Source of the DNA: Acidobacteriaceae bacterium
GTDB taxonomy: Bacteria; Acidobacteriota; Terriglobia; Terriglobales; Acidobacteriaceae
Assembly: GCA_030039895.1 (NCBI GenBank)
Contig: JASHUR010000315.1
Coordinates: 1-34,059, forward strand
Direction of reading: 5' to 3'
DNA: 34,059 bases
The notes beneath the pieces were generated by a model that saw only the letters and a program-made list of their open reading frames with translations, searched no databases and was not told the origin of the DNA. Positions within the stretch are counted from its first letter, which is position 1. Each line of letters begins with the position of its first letter. This document shows, piece after piece, positions 10,210 to 18,555 of the stretch. A program made the translations under genes and the position numbers.

Positions 10210-10959
10210 CTAGCCAGCAACCTCTTCTAATTGCTGCGCGTCCATGTCGAAATTGGAATAGACGTTCTGCACGTCGTCGTGGTCTTCCAGAGCTTCGAGC
10301 AGCCGAATCATCTGTCCCGCTGCGGGTCCCTCGAGCTTGGTGTAGGTTGAGGCGATCATCGTGACCTCGGACATCACTGTCTCGATGCCCGCACTCTTCA
10401 CCGCCTGCGCCACAGCTTCAAACGCCTGCGGCTCGGTGATGATCTCCCATGTATCGCCTTCGTCGCTCAGGTCTTCGCCGCCCGCTTCCAGCACAATGTT
10501 CATCAGTTGCTCTTCGGTTGCTGCTGTCTTGGGAACGGCAATGAGTCCCTTCTTCGAGAACATGAAGCGCACCGAGTTCGGCTCGCCCAGATTGCCTCCG
10601 TTCTTGGAGAAAGCGTGGCGGATTTCGCTGACGGCGCGGTTGCGGTTGTCGGTCAGGCATTCGACAATGATCGCCACTCCACCCGGTCCGTAGCCCTCGA
10701 AGGAAATCTCTTCGTAGGTCGTGCCTTCCAGCTCGCCGGTGCCGCGCTGGATGGCGCGCTTGATATTGTCGGCCGGCATGTTCTCCGCCTTGGCGGCAGC
10801 AACGGCGGTACGCAGGCGGGGATTCCCATCCGGATCGCCCCCGCCAGCGCGTGCCGCAATGGTGATTTCCTTAATCAGCCGGGTAAAGATTTTCCCGCGC
10901 TTCGCGTCGAGCGCGCCCTTCTTGTGCTTGATTGTCGCCCATTTGGAATGGCCGGACAT
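10210..10959 (-). CDS. yebC: YebC/PmpR family transcriptional regulator/translation factor
   Basis: MSGHSKWATIKHKKGALDAKRGKIFTRLIKEI signature; TYEEISFEGYGPGGVAIIVECLTDNRNR. Confidence 0.97.
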   Translation of the reverse strand: MSGHSKWATIKHKKGALDAKRGKIFTRLIKEITIAARAGGGDPDGNPRLRTAVAAAKAENMPADNIKRAIQRGTGELEGTTYEEISFEGYGPGGVAIIVECLTDNRNRAVSEIRHAFSKNGGNLGEPNSVRFMFSKKGLIAVPKTAATEEQLMNIVLEAGGEDLSDEGDTWEIITEPQAFEAVAQAVKSAGIETVMSEVTMIASTYTKLEGPAAGQMIRLLEALEDHDDVQNVYSNFDMDAQQLEEVAG

Positions 10960-11095
10960 GGCAACCTCTTGATCTCAAATCGTTCGGAATCTGTGTAGCG
11001 AAGCGCCGGAATAATGCCTCTGAGCAGCATTCGCCCACAAACTCGAAGTATAGCAAAATCAATACGGCCCGGTCATCGCTGCTAAAATCAATCGT

Positions 11096-11374
11096 ATGAC
11101 GCAGCTCGAAGTGCTTTACCAGTACGACCGCCATCCGACGGAAGCCATCATGTTCGCCATCGGCAAAATGCGCGACGTCTACGGCGTGCGCCGCATTCAG
11201 TTCGACGAGCAGCTGAGGACCGTCCGCGTCGAGTATGACGCTACGCGGCTTAATAAGCAGGTGATCTACCAGTTGCTGCGGCGCACCGGTCTCGACATCA
11301 CCGTCGAGCTGTCGCTTATCCCGCCGCAGTCTCAGACAGAAGCCGCCGCAGCCGCTCCTGCGCCGGCCAAATAA
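11096..11374 (+). CDS. Small hypothetical protein, possibly heavy-metal-associated-like fold
   Basis: 92 aa; MFAIGKMRDVYGVRRIQFDEQLRTVRVEYDATRLNKQVIYQLLRRTGLDI has the beta-alpha-beta pattern of HMA-like domains but no CxxC; 17 nt upstream of the HAD gene. Confidence 0.6.
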   Translation: MTQLEVLYQYDRHPTEAIMFAIGKMRDVYGVRRIQFDEQLRTVRVEYDATRLNKQVIYQLLRRTGLDITVELSLIPPQSQTEAAAAAPAPAK

Positions 11375-11391
11375 GTGAGACCTGCTGAAGC

Positions 11392-12012
11392 ATGAAATTG
11401 GCGCTCCCCGAAGGGCCATTCAAGGCCTATCTCTTTGACTGCGATGGGACGATCGCTGACTCTATGCCGCTGCACTACCTCGCGTGGCACGAGGCGTTGG
11501 CGGAGCAGGGTTGCGATTTCCCTGAACGGCTTTTTTACGAGTGGGGCGGCATGCCCGTGCTGGAGATCATCTCCTCGCTGAACCGTCAGCAGGGGCTGGA
11601 AATGGACGTGGAAGCCGTCGCGCATCGCAAGGAGAACCTCTACTACGAGTACCTGCCTCGACTGACCGCCGTGCCCGAGGTGCTTGAGGTCATCAAGTCT
11701 GCCCACGGCACACTTCCCTTCGCCGTTGTCTCCGGCAGCACACGCGAGTCGGTCACGGCGTCGCTCAACGTGCTCCACCTGCTCGACAAATTCGACACGC
11801 TCGTCTGCGCGGGCGACTACACCCGCAGCAAGCCTGACCCGGAGGGCTTTCTGCTGGGCGCTGAACGGCTGGGCGTTCCACCCGCGAGTTGCCTCGTCTT
11901 TGAGGACACAGCCATGGGCATCCAGGCAGCAACCGCTGCCGGAATGGCGTCGGTCAAGGTCCTGCAGCCGTGGGAGCGCAAGCAGAAAAACCAGGACCTT
12001 TCGTGTGCTTAG
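11392..12012 (+). CDS. HAD family hydrolase, beta-phosphoglucomutase-like
   Basis: KAYLFDCDGTIADSMPLHYLAW (DxDGT), VVSGSTRESV, GDYTRSKPDPEGFLLGAERLG, LVFEDTAMGIQAATAAGM. Confidence 0.92.
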   Translation: MKLALPEGPFKAYLFDCDGTIADSMPLHYLAWHEALAEQGCDFPERLFYEWGGMPVLEIISSLNRQQGLEMDVEAVAHRKENLYYEYLPRLTAVPEVLEVIKSAHGTLPFAVVSGSTRESVTASLNVLHLLDKFDTLVCAGDYTRSKPDPEGFLLGAERLGVPPASCLVFEDTAMGIQAATAAGMASVKVLQPWERKQKNQDLSCA

Positions 12013-12018
12013 CACCCG

Positions 12019-12047
12019 TTGCGCAGCGGTTCAAAACCCTGTATCTT
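12019..12047 (+). promoter_or_regulatory. Candidate sigma-70 promoter for the tRNA-Arg gene
   Basis: TTGCGC - 17 nt - TATCTT, about 30 nt upstream of the tRNA. Confidence 0.4.
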
Positions 12048-12078
12048 AAGATAGTTCGTAGTCACCTTTCACACGTGT

Positions 12079-12155
12079 GCGCCCATAGCTCAGTTGGATA
12101 GAGCGACTGACTACGAATCAGTAGGTCGGAGGTTCGAATCCTTCTGGGCGCACCA
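12079..12155 (+). tRNA. tRNA-Arg (anticodon ACG), CCA encoded
   Basis: GCGCCCA acceptor pairs with TGGGCGC; anticodon arm ACTGA-CTACGAA-TCAGT; T arm GGAGG-TTCGAAT-CCTTC (one non-canonical closing position tolerated); discriminator A then CCA. Confidence 0.95.
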
Positions 12156-12172
12156 TTCAAACTACAGAAATC

Positions 12173-12300
12173 AATGCACTTGTACAGCGATCCGAGCTCG
12201 CCTGATTTCGGACAGGTCACCAGCACCGTCGATACTCATTTCGGAGGACCACCGGGACAGGTCGCGGCTCTGCTGCCGTTCTACATTCGCTCTCCTAAAC
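12173..12300 (+). pseudogene. Possible C-terminal remnant of a TonB-dependent/Oar-like outer-membrane receptor
   Basis: Plus frame reads MHLYSDPSSPDFGQVTSTVDTHFGGPPGQVAALLPFYIRSPKHEGR; the 'SPxFGQVTST...PGQV' pattern resembles the terminal region of acidobacterial receptors ('SFGxITST...PRQIQ'). No upstream body is present because the tRNA lies immediately 5'. Confidence 0.3.
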
Positions 12301-12335
12301 ATGAAGGGCGCGGGTTCCACACCCGCGCCCTTCAT
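12301..12335. terminator. Strong hairpin, candidate bidirectional terminator
   Basis: ATGAAGGGCGCGGGT-TCCAC-ACCCGCGCCCTTCAT: 15-bp perfect stem, 5-nt loop, between the tRNA and the convergent 12367 gene; weak T tract. Confidence 0.6.
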
Positions 12336-12366
12336 ATATGTGGTACTGGAGATTCGCGCTTGAGAT

Positions 12367-14916
12367 TTAGCGCCGAAGTTCTACGATATCGGCCGCGCCC
12401 AAAGGAAGCGAAAAGGTCACACCGTCGCCCTGACGCTGCAAACTGATATTTCCGCGCGTTACGCTTACCACCTGGCGTATTCGGAAAGGGACGCGAACTC
12501 TGACCTTGATCGACGACAGGTCGCGACCAGTCCAATTAAGGAGTGTTATGGCGTCTCCCTCGGGAGATTCCAGAATCGGGGATTCGACATATGGAATGTT
12601 CACCTGGACGGGAGGCGAGACACCAGCCGAGCGAACAGGCTTCAATACCAGTTCACGAAGCGAATTGGCGGCCGCGTTATCCAACAATTCCAGATGAGGC
12701 CCCAGGGCAAGGTGAGCATAGGCGATCCCGGGAAACCAGGAGAAGGTCAGGATGCGTCCCCGGTCGACATCGTGTTGAGTGATGGCTGGCATGTGATCGT
12801 CGAAGGTCAAGAGTACGGTTCCCCCGCGTGGCGGGTCCGGCGGCTCTCCGAACACAGGCTCGCCGCCGACCGTTGCGACTTGCTTGAGCGAGAGCGCATT
12901 CCGAACATAGGCTCGCTCATGTGAGAGGCTCCCGGTCAGCAGGGTAAGGGTTTTCGCGGGCTCGTCGTACCGGTCTCCCTGGGCGGCTCCGGGCACCATG
13001 ACCAGAGTTCCTCCTGCTTTTACCCATCGCGTTACAGCACGCTGACCACTATTCGGGACATCAGGTTCAGTAACGTAAAGAACTTTGTAGTGGTCCAGGG
13101 TGGCGTCTGTAAGTTCATCTTCATCGATAAAATCAACTGGAATATCGCTCATCTCGAGAGCAAGATATTCGTCATATTCCTCGGCCATATAGTCGAGGGT
13201 TGCTGCGTTGGGGTTGTTGTTGGTAGCGCCGACAACGGCACCTCCCGGAGGAAGAGACAAACCGTCCCAGACTTCAGAACTGCGGGGCTCGAGGATTGCC
13301 ACCTGGGCCTGTGGCTTGCGCCCAGGCCACAAAATGTTTTCCGACTTTGCGATCATGCTATCGGCACGGCCCAATTGAGTGGGCACTCCGGGGACCTCCG
13401 AGTAGCAGTTCCCCGGCCAGTTGTATGCGGGGCCGAAGTTGTAATAGAAGACAGCCTTGGCGCCGTTGCCCACGAGAGCCAAAATCCGCTGCGTGAGACC
13501 GTCTGGCGGGTCGCCATCTACCCGTCCGATTACGTAGCCGCCGAATCCGAGCCCATTCTGGTAACCAATTGAGGCAAATTTGGCAGCGTAATAGGACCAC
13601 TGATAGGCCCGATTGTTAGCAAACCAATCCTCAGTCCACATCAGGTCGGCGCCATGCATTTGTCCAAACTCGAACCAGTCCGGCGCGCCCATGGCTGCGT
13701 CGGGGTTGTGAGGTGAAGGGTTGTTGGCCGCGAATCCTTCAAAATAGAACTGGTCCGCGAAATTGTTAAAGTCGCTGAACGTTTTCAGTTCAGGAGTAAA
13801 AGCTCGATGTAACTGAGCCGTGGCACTTCGCATATACTGGGCGCTCTTCCACGAGAAAAAGCGGCAGGTCCAGTAAAACAGACGCCGCCTTGATAATGGA
13901 GCGCTTGTCGAAACTCCACCGTGCCCAACAGGATAGACTTGGCTCCAGTTCGCTGCGCCCAGCATCGTCGGTGTGAGATGCTGCTGCGCCATATAGCTTC
14001 TGAATTCGTCTAGCGAGGTCGGATCTCCCTTCACAGCCTCTAGAACCATTGGAAAGTACCATCCAGGCTCGTCAGCGATCGCGATGATGGAGAAGTCTGA
14101 AGGTGAATAGCCGGCTTTAAGGTACTCGGCCGCCAGTTCTGATGCCCATTTGTCGAGAGGTTGTGTTTTGGTACCCCCGCCTAGAGCTCCGCCCGGTGGA
14201 GAATAGACGGCAAGAGCAACTCGCCCAACACCATCTTTCGTCAACATGCCCGGCAAGGGCCCCAGGGGCGGGACTAGCATTGCGGTAATACCGACCTCCG
14301 CAAGATGAGATATGCCCTGCTGCCAATCGAGAATGTCGTCATCCCCGCCGATGAATCGATCGACTATAAGAAATCGCTTGGGTCGTTGCGAAGGCGGGAT
14401 CGCAGCGCGATCAAATTCAGCCCAGTACCGTTGGTTATAACCCGCCATCGTTTCGGCCCGCGGCGCATTAGAATTCACATCACGCCAGATCATCAGGGCA
14501 AGACTGGGACCGAAAAGATCGGCGGAAAGGTTTGCTTCGCGAGCGGTTCCCGAGAAGCGGACCTGAACATTCACAGATGTTGGATCGACGACTGGAGAGA
14601 CCTGGAGCCTGATGATAGCCGGAAATCGGCGGAGGTATGAACTTGAGTAGCCGTGAAGTGCAGTCCTAACGTCAGCCGGAGTAAAGTCAAGCCACGGACT
14701 CCATGCACTGCCCTGTGACTTGACTGTTAGCTTTCCCCACTTATACGTGTACGACTGTGTCGACAGCAGGTGTCCGGCGCTCTTAATGACACGCACACGA
14801 ATGCTAAACGGCGGAATCCCGCTGGCATCAAGTGCCGGTGGGCGTTGTGCAAGTGTGCTCGCTGTGCAAGCTATAACCAGAGCGATCCAGGCACGTGCGA
14901 TCCGACGCGGGCTAAT
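12367..14916 (-). CDS. Large secreted glycosidase-like protein (TIM-barrel plus beta-galactosidase trimerisation/GATase-like region)
   Basis: 809-aa ORF from GTG 14796; 40 further in-frame codons upstream from ATT 14916-14914 encode ISPRRIARAWIALVIACTASTLAQRPPALDASGIPPFSIR (signal peptide/lipobox-like), preceded by TAGGAGG. Body contains DYMAEEYDEYLALEMSDIPVDFIDEDELTDATLDHYKVLYVTEPDVPNSGQRAVTRWVKAGGTLVMVPGA, typical of GH42-type trimerisation domains. Confidence 0.7.
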   Translation of the reverse strand: MSPRRIARAWIALVIACTASTLAQRPPALDASGIPPFSIRVRVIKSAGHLLSTQSYTYKWGKLTVKSQGSAWSPWLDFTPADVRTALHGYSSSYLRRFPAIIRLQVSPVVDPTSVNVQVRFSGTAREANLSADLFGPSLALMIWRDVNSNAPRAETMAGYNQRYWAEFDRAAIPPSQRPKRFLIVDRFIGGDDDILDWQQGISHLAEVGITAMLVPPLGPLPGMLTKDGVGRVALAVYSPPGGALGGGTKTQPLDKWASELAAEYLKAGYSPSDFSIIAIADEPGWYFPMVLEAVKGDPTSLDEFRSYMAQQHLTPTMLGAANWSQVYPVGHGGVSTSAPLSRRRLFYWTCRFFSWKSAQYMRSATAQLHRAFTPELKTFSDFNNFADQFYFEGFAANNPSPHNPDAAMGAPDWFEFGQMHGADLMWTEDWFANNRAYQWSYYAAKFASIGYQNGLGFGGYVIGRVDGDPPDGLTQRILALVGNGAKAVFYYNFGPAYNWPGNCYSEVPGVPTQLGRADSMIAKSENILWPGRKPQAQVAILEPRSSEVWDGLSLPPGGAVVGATNNNPNAATLDYMAEEYDEYLALEMSDIPVDFIDEDELTDATLDHYKVLYVTEPDVPNSGQRAVTRWVKAGGTLVMVPGAAQGDRYDEPAKTLTLLTGSLSHERAYVRNALSLKQVATVGGEPVFGEPPDPPRGGTVLLTFDDHMPAITQHDVDRGRILTFSWFPGIAYAHLALGPHLELLDNAAANSLRELVLKPVRSAGVSPPVQVNIPYVESPILESPEGDAITLLNWTGRDLSSIKVRVRVPFRIRQVVSVTRGNISLQRQGDGVTFSLPLGAADIVELRR

Positions 14917-15066
14917 GTGATTGCCTCCTAGACCGGAACATGCCGAAGACTTAAAGTGGCGTCAGATACGGGGCCGAACTGGCATCTGCGGCTGGGGTCG
15001 AGCATTTGAGTGAAGATGCGAAAGCGCTTCCCGATGCCTGAATAGATGATTTCGAACTGCAAGAGG

Positions 15067-16476
15067 CTACAAGTGGACGATCTTGTCCCTGCCTTCGCGG
15101 ACTTTGCCCGTGGCGTTGCGTGTGTCAATTACCAGAAGGCTTTCTTTCACAATCAACGAGTAGTCATAGCTGCTGTGGTCAGTAACAATCAGGACGCAGT
15201 CGAATTGCTTCAGGCTGTCACTGCCCAAGGGAGCTGAGGTAAGGCGAAGGTCGTACTTTCGCATTTTTGCCAGATAAGGAACGTAAGGGTCGTTATATTC
15301 GACTGTCGCGCCTCTCTTCTGCAGGATGTCGATGATCCTCAGCGCCGGCGATTCCCGAGTGTCGTCAACATCCCTCTTGTAGGCGACGCCAAGAATCAAA
15401 ATCCGGGATCGCGAAAGTGGTTTCCCTCTTTGATCGAGAGCGGCAGCCACTCCTTCAACTACATGATCAGGCATCGCAGTGTTAATTTCGCCAGCAAGCT
15501 CGATAAATCGCGTCGTGAATTCAAACTCCTTAGCCTTCCATGAGAGATAAAAGGGATCGACGGGAATGCAATGGCCGCCCAGTCCGGGTCCTGGATAAAA
15601 GGCATTAAAACCAAATGGTTTGGTCTTTGCGGCTTCGATGACTTCCCAGAGGTTGATACCTGCGCGCATGCAAAGCAGCTTCAACTCATTGACCAGAGCA
15701 ATGTTCACGCAGCGATAGGTGTTCTCCAGAATCTTTGTCATCTCTGCAACTCGAGATCCGGACACGAGAACGGTGACATGAAACACTTGCGCATAGAGCG
15801 CCTGAGCCGCCCGAGCACTGGTGCCGTTGACGCCACCTACCACCTTGGGGATCATCGATCTCTCAGTTTGTTTGTTACCGGGATCTTCTCGCTCCGGCGA
15901 AAAAGCCAGAAAGAAGTCCGATTCGACTTCGGATTCGTTCTGAACTTCATTTCCAATAACCGAATACGCCGCGGGCGGGCATTTCAGCTCGGAACGCTCC
16001 AGGATGGGCAACATTACTTCCTCAGTCGTTCCCGGATAGGTCGTACTTTCCAGCACGACAAGCTGGCCTGGGCGTAAAACGACGCTGATCGCCTCCGCAG
16101 TATCCCGGATGAAGGACAAATCTGGTTCCCGGTGGGCATCCAGGGGAGTTGGGACGCAGACGACAACCACATCCATCTCGCGAAGCTTAGCGAAGTACCC
16201 CGTGGGTTGGAACCGCTTTTGCTCGATCTGCTTGATGATCAGCGCATCCGGAATATGCCCAATGTAACTCGCACCCTGCTGAAGGCTCTGAACCTTTGCG
16301 TCATCGACGTCGAATCCTGTCGTTGAGAATCCGTTTTCGGCGAAGGCAAGGGCAAGAGGCAGGCCAACATACCCCAGACCGATAATTCCAACCTTCGCTT
16401 GTTTGTTCAGGATTCTCTCGCACAGTCGATCGGCTGAACTTTCTTCGTTTCGATACAAGGATTGAGTACTGCTCAT
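15067..16476 (-). CDS. Nucleotide-sugar dehydrogenase, UDP-N-acetyl-D-glucosamine/mannosamine 6-dehydrogenase (WbpA/TviB/WecC type)
   Basis: KVGIIGLGYVGLPLALAFAENGF, VPTPLD, LESTTYPGTTEEV, FSPEREDPGN, NTYRCVNIALVNEL, FYPGPGLGGHCIPVDPFYLSWKA. Start at MSSTQ (16476) has AAGGAG SD; ORF track start is 16515. Confidence 0.93.
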   Translation of the reverse strand: MSSTQSLYRNEESSADRLCERILNKQAKVGIIGLGYVGLPLALAFAENGFSTTGFDVDDAKVQSLQQGASYIGHIPDALIIKQIEQKRFQPTGYFAKLREMDVVVVCVPTPLDAHREPDLSFIRDTAEAISVVLRPGQLVVLESTTYPGTTEEVMLPILERSELKCPPAAYSVIGNEVQNESEVESDFFLAFSPEREDPGNKQTERSMIPKVVGGVNGTSARAAQALYAQVFHVTVLVSGSRVAEMTKILENTYRCVNIALVNELKLLCMRAGINLWEVIEAAKTKPFGFNAFYPGPGLGGHCIPVDPFYLSWKAKEFEFTTRFIELAGEINTAMPDHVVEGVAAALDQRGKPLSRSRILILGVAYKRDVDDTRESPALRIIDILQKRGATVEYNDPYVPYLAKMRKYDLRLTSAPLGSDSLKQFDCVLIVTDHSSYDYSLIVKESLLVIDTRNATGKVREGRDKIVHL

Positions 16477-16533
16477 GTATTCTCCTTTTTGGATGCTCAA
16501 CAGAAAACTCGACAATTCAAAACGGATTCAGCT

Positions 16534-18255
16534 TCAGATCCATCGGACTGCAATTCCCAGAGCGCGGACCTTCTCTTCTGGAATTTTGCCGCTGGATACC
16601 AGAACTTCATTGACAACATGTTTGCTGGTAACCTTTCGAAGGTCGCTGGGGTTGTAAATTGATACTCCGTGCAGGCGTCGCCCGGCCTTGCCCCAATCAT
16701 CGTCAAGAAAGCCCACGGGAAAATGCGTGCCTTGGTTCAGAATTTGCCTCACCAGAAGGTCGCCCTTCACGCCGGCACCGTAGATCAGAACTCGGCTTGC
16801 CGCAGCCCGTGCCGCCCGTTGACCGTGCAGCCAGGCCCCGAAGAGTCTTAACGCAACGCGGCTGCCGCCGACGAAAAGTAGTAACAGAATCGCGTTTAGA
16901 ATCAGAACGGCAATTGACAGACGAGGATGGGGATGCGCCACTAGAATGGCCGCCGTCGCCGCAGCCGAGGCAAGTACGACGCACTGGACGATGACAATCA
17001 CATCCTCAATCCCGACGTAACGCCACATCCCGCGATAGATCCCGCCGAGTAGGAAGGCTATCATCTCGACTCCGAGTATGAGGGGCGCGAAACGCTGGAA
17101 GATCAGTAATTGCTGGCCTGGAATTATGCCTCCGAAACGAAGCAGAAACGCGCCGTAATATGCCAGCGTCATCAGCACCAGATCAAAGAGAACCTCCAGG
17201 ATGCGCCGCTTATAGGAAAATTTCATCAGGAATGAGAAGGCATTGCTTTGGGGAACGGTGCCGTCTTCATAAGAACGAAGCAAGCCCAGGTGAAGGGCAA
17301 AGAAAAGTACCACCAAGGCGAAGCACGGCACGATGAGATAAAGAACCTCCGCATGCAAGTACCGTAAGGTAAAAGCGATCCCTCCGGAGACAGCAGTGAG
17401 GCCATACATCAATATCACAGCACGCCGTTCTGAGAGCCCGGTGGCCACCAGGCGATGTGAGACATGATCCCTCCCACCCTGCGAGATCCTTCGCCCGTGA
17501 AGGATTCGAGTAATTGTCACGAGGGAGGTATCCACAATCGGCACCAGCATGATCAGCACAGGGGTCAACAATACGGCCACTAGTCCACGAGATCGGCCCC
17601 AATTGCTCAGCAGCGCTATTCCACCCAGCATGAATCCCAGGAAGAGCGATCCACAGTCCCCCATGAAGATCGAGGCTGGAGAAAAATTGAATACTAGAAA
17701 ACCTCCAATCGCACATGCCAAGACGAATGAGACAGCGACAGCCGCGTCCTGCCCGCTCGCCAGGAAATTCGCACCCAGGAAAATGCAGGCCAGCGCCGCA
17801 ACTCCCCCGGCCAAACCATCCATATTGTCGAGCAGGTTCACAGCGTTCGTGATTCCGACCATCCAGAAAAGAGTGATCAGGTCGTTGACAATTGCGAAAG
17901 AAGTCCAAGGCAGCACCAGCCCGGCCAGCGGCAGCACGGAAGCTGCCGCAACTTGCATTACCAACTTGGTCTGCGGCTTCAGAGTTCGAAGGTCATCCAC
18001 GAGCCCGATGACAAACATGCCCGTCGCCGCGCCCGCGAGTGGCCAGAATCCCGGAACTGAGGGGTGAAGCACCAGAACACCAACGGCAAACGCAGTAAAG
18101 ATCCCAATCCCGCCAAGAAGCGCGGTTGGTTTGCGGTTCCAGCGGTCAGGCCGAGGCATAGCCACTACGCCCCATCGTCGCGCCAGTTTTCCTACCAAAC
18201 TGGTTGCGACGACGGAGGCAGCCAACACGATGATCAACGCAATTTCAATTGTCAT
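16534..18255 (-). CDS. Fused WecA/MraY-type polyprenyl-phosphate sugar-1-phosphate transferase and FlaA1/CapD-like TM-plus-Rossmann region
   Basis: N-terminal half: MPRPDRWNRKPTALLGGIGIF, GLVDDLRTLKPQTKL, NAVNLLDNMDGLAGGVA, FNFSPASIFMGDCGSLFLGFMLG, GGRDHVSHRL. C-terminal half: YKRRILEVLFDLVLMTLAYYGAFLLRF...GIYRGMWRYVGIEDV...ASRVLIYGAGVKGDLLVRQIL...FLDDDWGKAGRRLHGV. Start probably MTIEIAL (18255); ORF track 18315. Confidence 0.88.
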   Translation of the reverse strand: MTIEIALIIVLAASVVATSLVGKLARRWGVVAMPRPDRWNRKPTALLGGIGIFTAFAVGVLVLHPSVPGFWPLAGAATGMFVIGLVDDLRTLKPQTKLVMQVAAASVLPLAGLVLPWTSFAIVNDLITLFWMVGITNAVNLLDNMDGLAGGVAALACIFLGANFLASGQDAAVAVSFVLACAIGGFLVFNFSPASIFMGDCGSLFLGFMLGGIALLSNWGRSRGLVAVLLTPVLIMLVPIVDTSLVTITRILHGRRISQGGRDHVSHRLVATGLSERRAVILMYGLTAVSGGIAFTLRYLHAEVLYLIVPCFALVVLFFALHLGLLRSYEDGTVPQSNAFSFLMKFSYKRRILEVLFDLVLMTLAYYGAFLLRFGGIIPGQQLLIFQRFAPLILGVEMIAFLLGGIYRGMWRYVGIEDVIVIVQCVVLASAAATAAILVAHPHPRLSIAVLILNAILLLLFVGGSRVALRLFGAWLHGQRAARAAASRVLIYGAGVKGDLLVRQILNQGTHFPVGFLDDDWGKAGRRLHGVSIYNPSDLRKVTSKHVVNEVLVSSGKIPEEKVRALGIAVRWI

Positions 18256-18403
18256 TTTGGGGGGCCTAAAGACTACGGGGGGAATTTTCGGGCATGCGTT
18301 GGGAGAAGCCGGCAATCAGACAGCTGCAATCGGCGAGCTGGGCTGTTGCTGCTCGGACCAATCAATGGCCTTCCACAGACCGCTCTGAACATCAGCCAAT
18401 AAT

Positions 18404-18547
18404 TCATGCCTCACGTACGATGTGCTGTCGAAATATTCGCCAGGGAATGCTTGACATCATCTGGGCGAGCGTTCCCGACCTGTACCTGAGGCGGAGGTTG
18501 TCACCAATTTTGTCTGCCACAAGCTCATAGACACGATTGAGCGTCAT
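18404..18547 (-). CDS. Candidate small ORF (47 aa), not in the ORF track
   Basis: MTLNRVYELVADKIGDNLRLRYRSGTLAQMMSSIPWRIFRQHIVREA; starts 8 nt after the epimerase stop in an otherwise unexplained intergenic gap; weak SD. Confidence 0.3.
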   Translation of the reverse strand: MTLNRVYELVADKIGDNLRLRYRSGTLAQMMSSIPWRIFRQHIVREA

Positions 18548-18555
18548 TATGGTTC

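Noticed and set aside
11050-11098. Direct repeat AAAATCAAT before the 11096 gene
   Set aside because: Only 9 bp and A/T-rich near a divergent promoter region; too weak to claim an operator.
10871-12015. Minus-strand ORFs 10871..11419 and 11332..12015
   Set aside because: Antisense to the HMA-like and HAD genes; no domain motifs.
13300-13335. Inverted GGCCTGTGGC / GCCCAGGCCACA segments in the glycosidase-like gene
   Set aside because: Only 6-7 bp paired stretches in GC-rich coding sequence; plausible by chance.
14928-15128. 66-aa minus ORF downstream of the UDP-HexNAc dehydrogenase
   Set aside because: Overlaps the dehydrogenase 3' end out of frame, no SD, no recognisable sequence.
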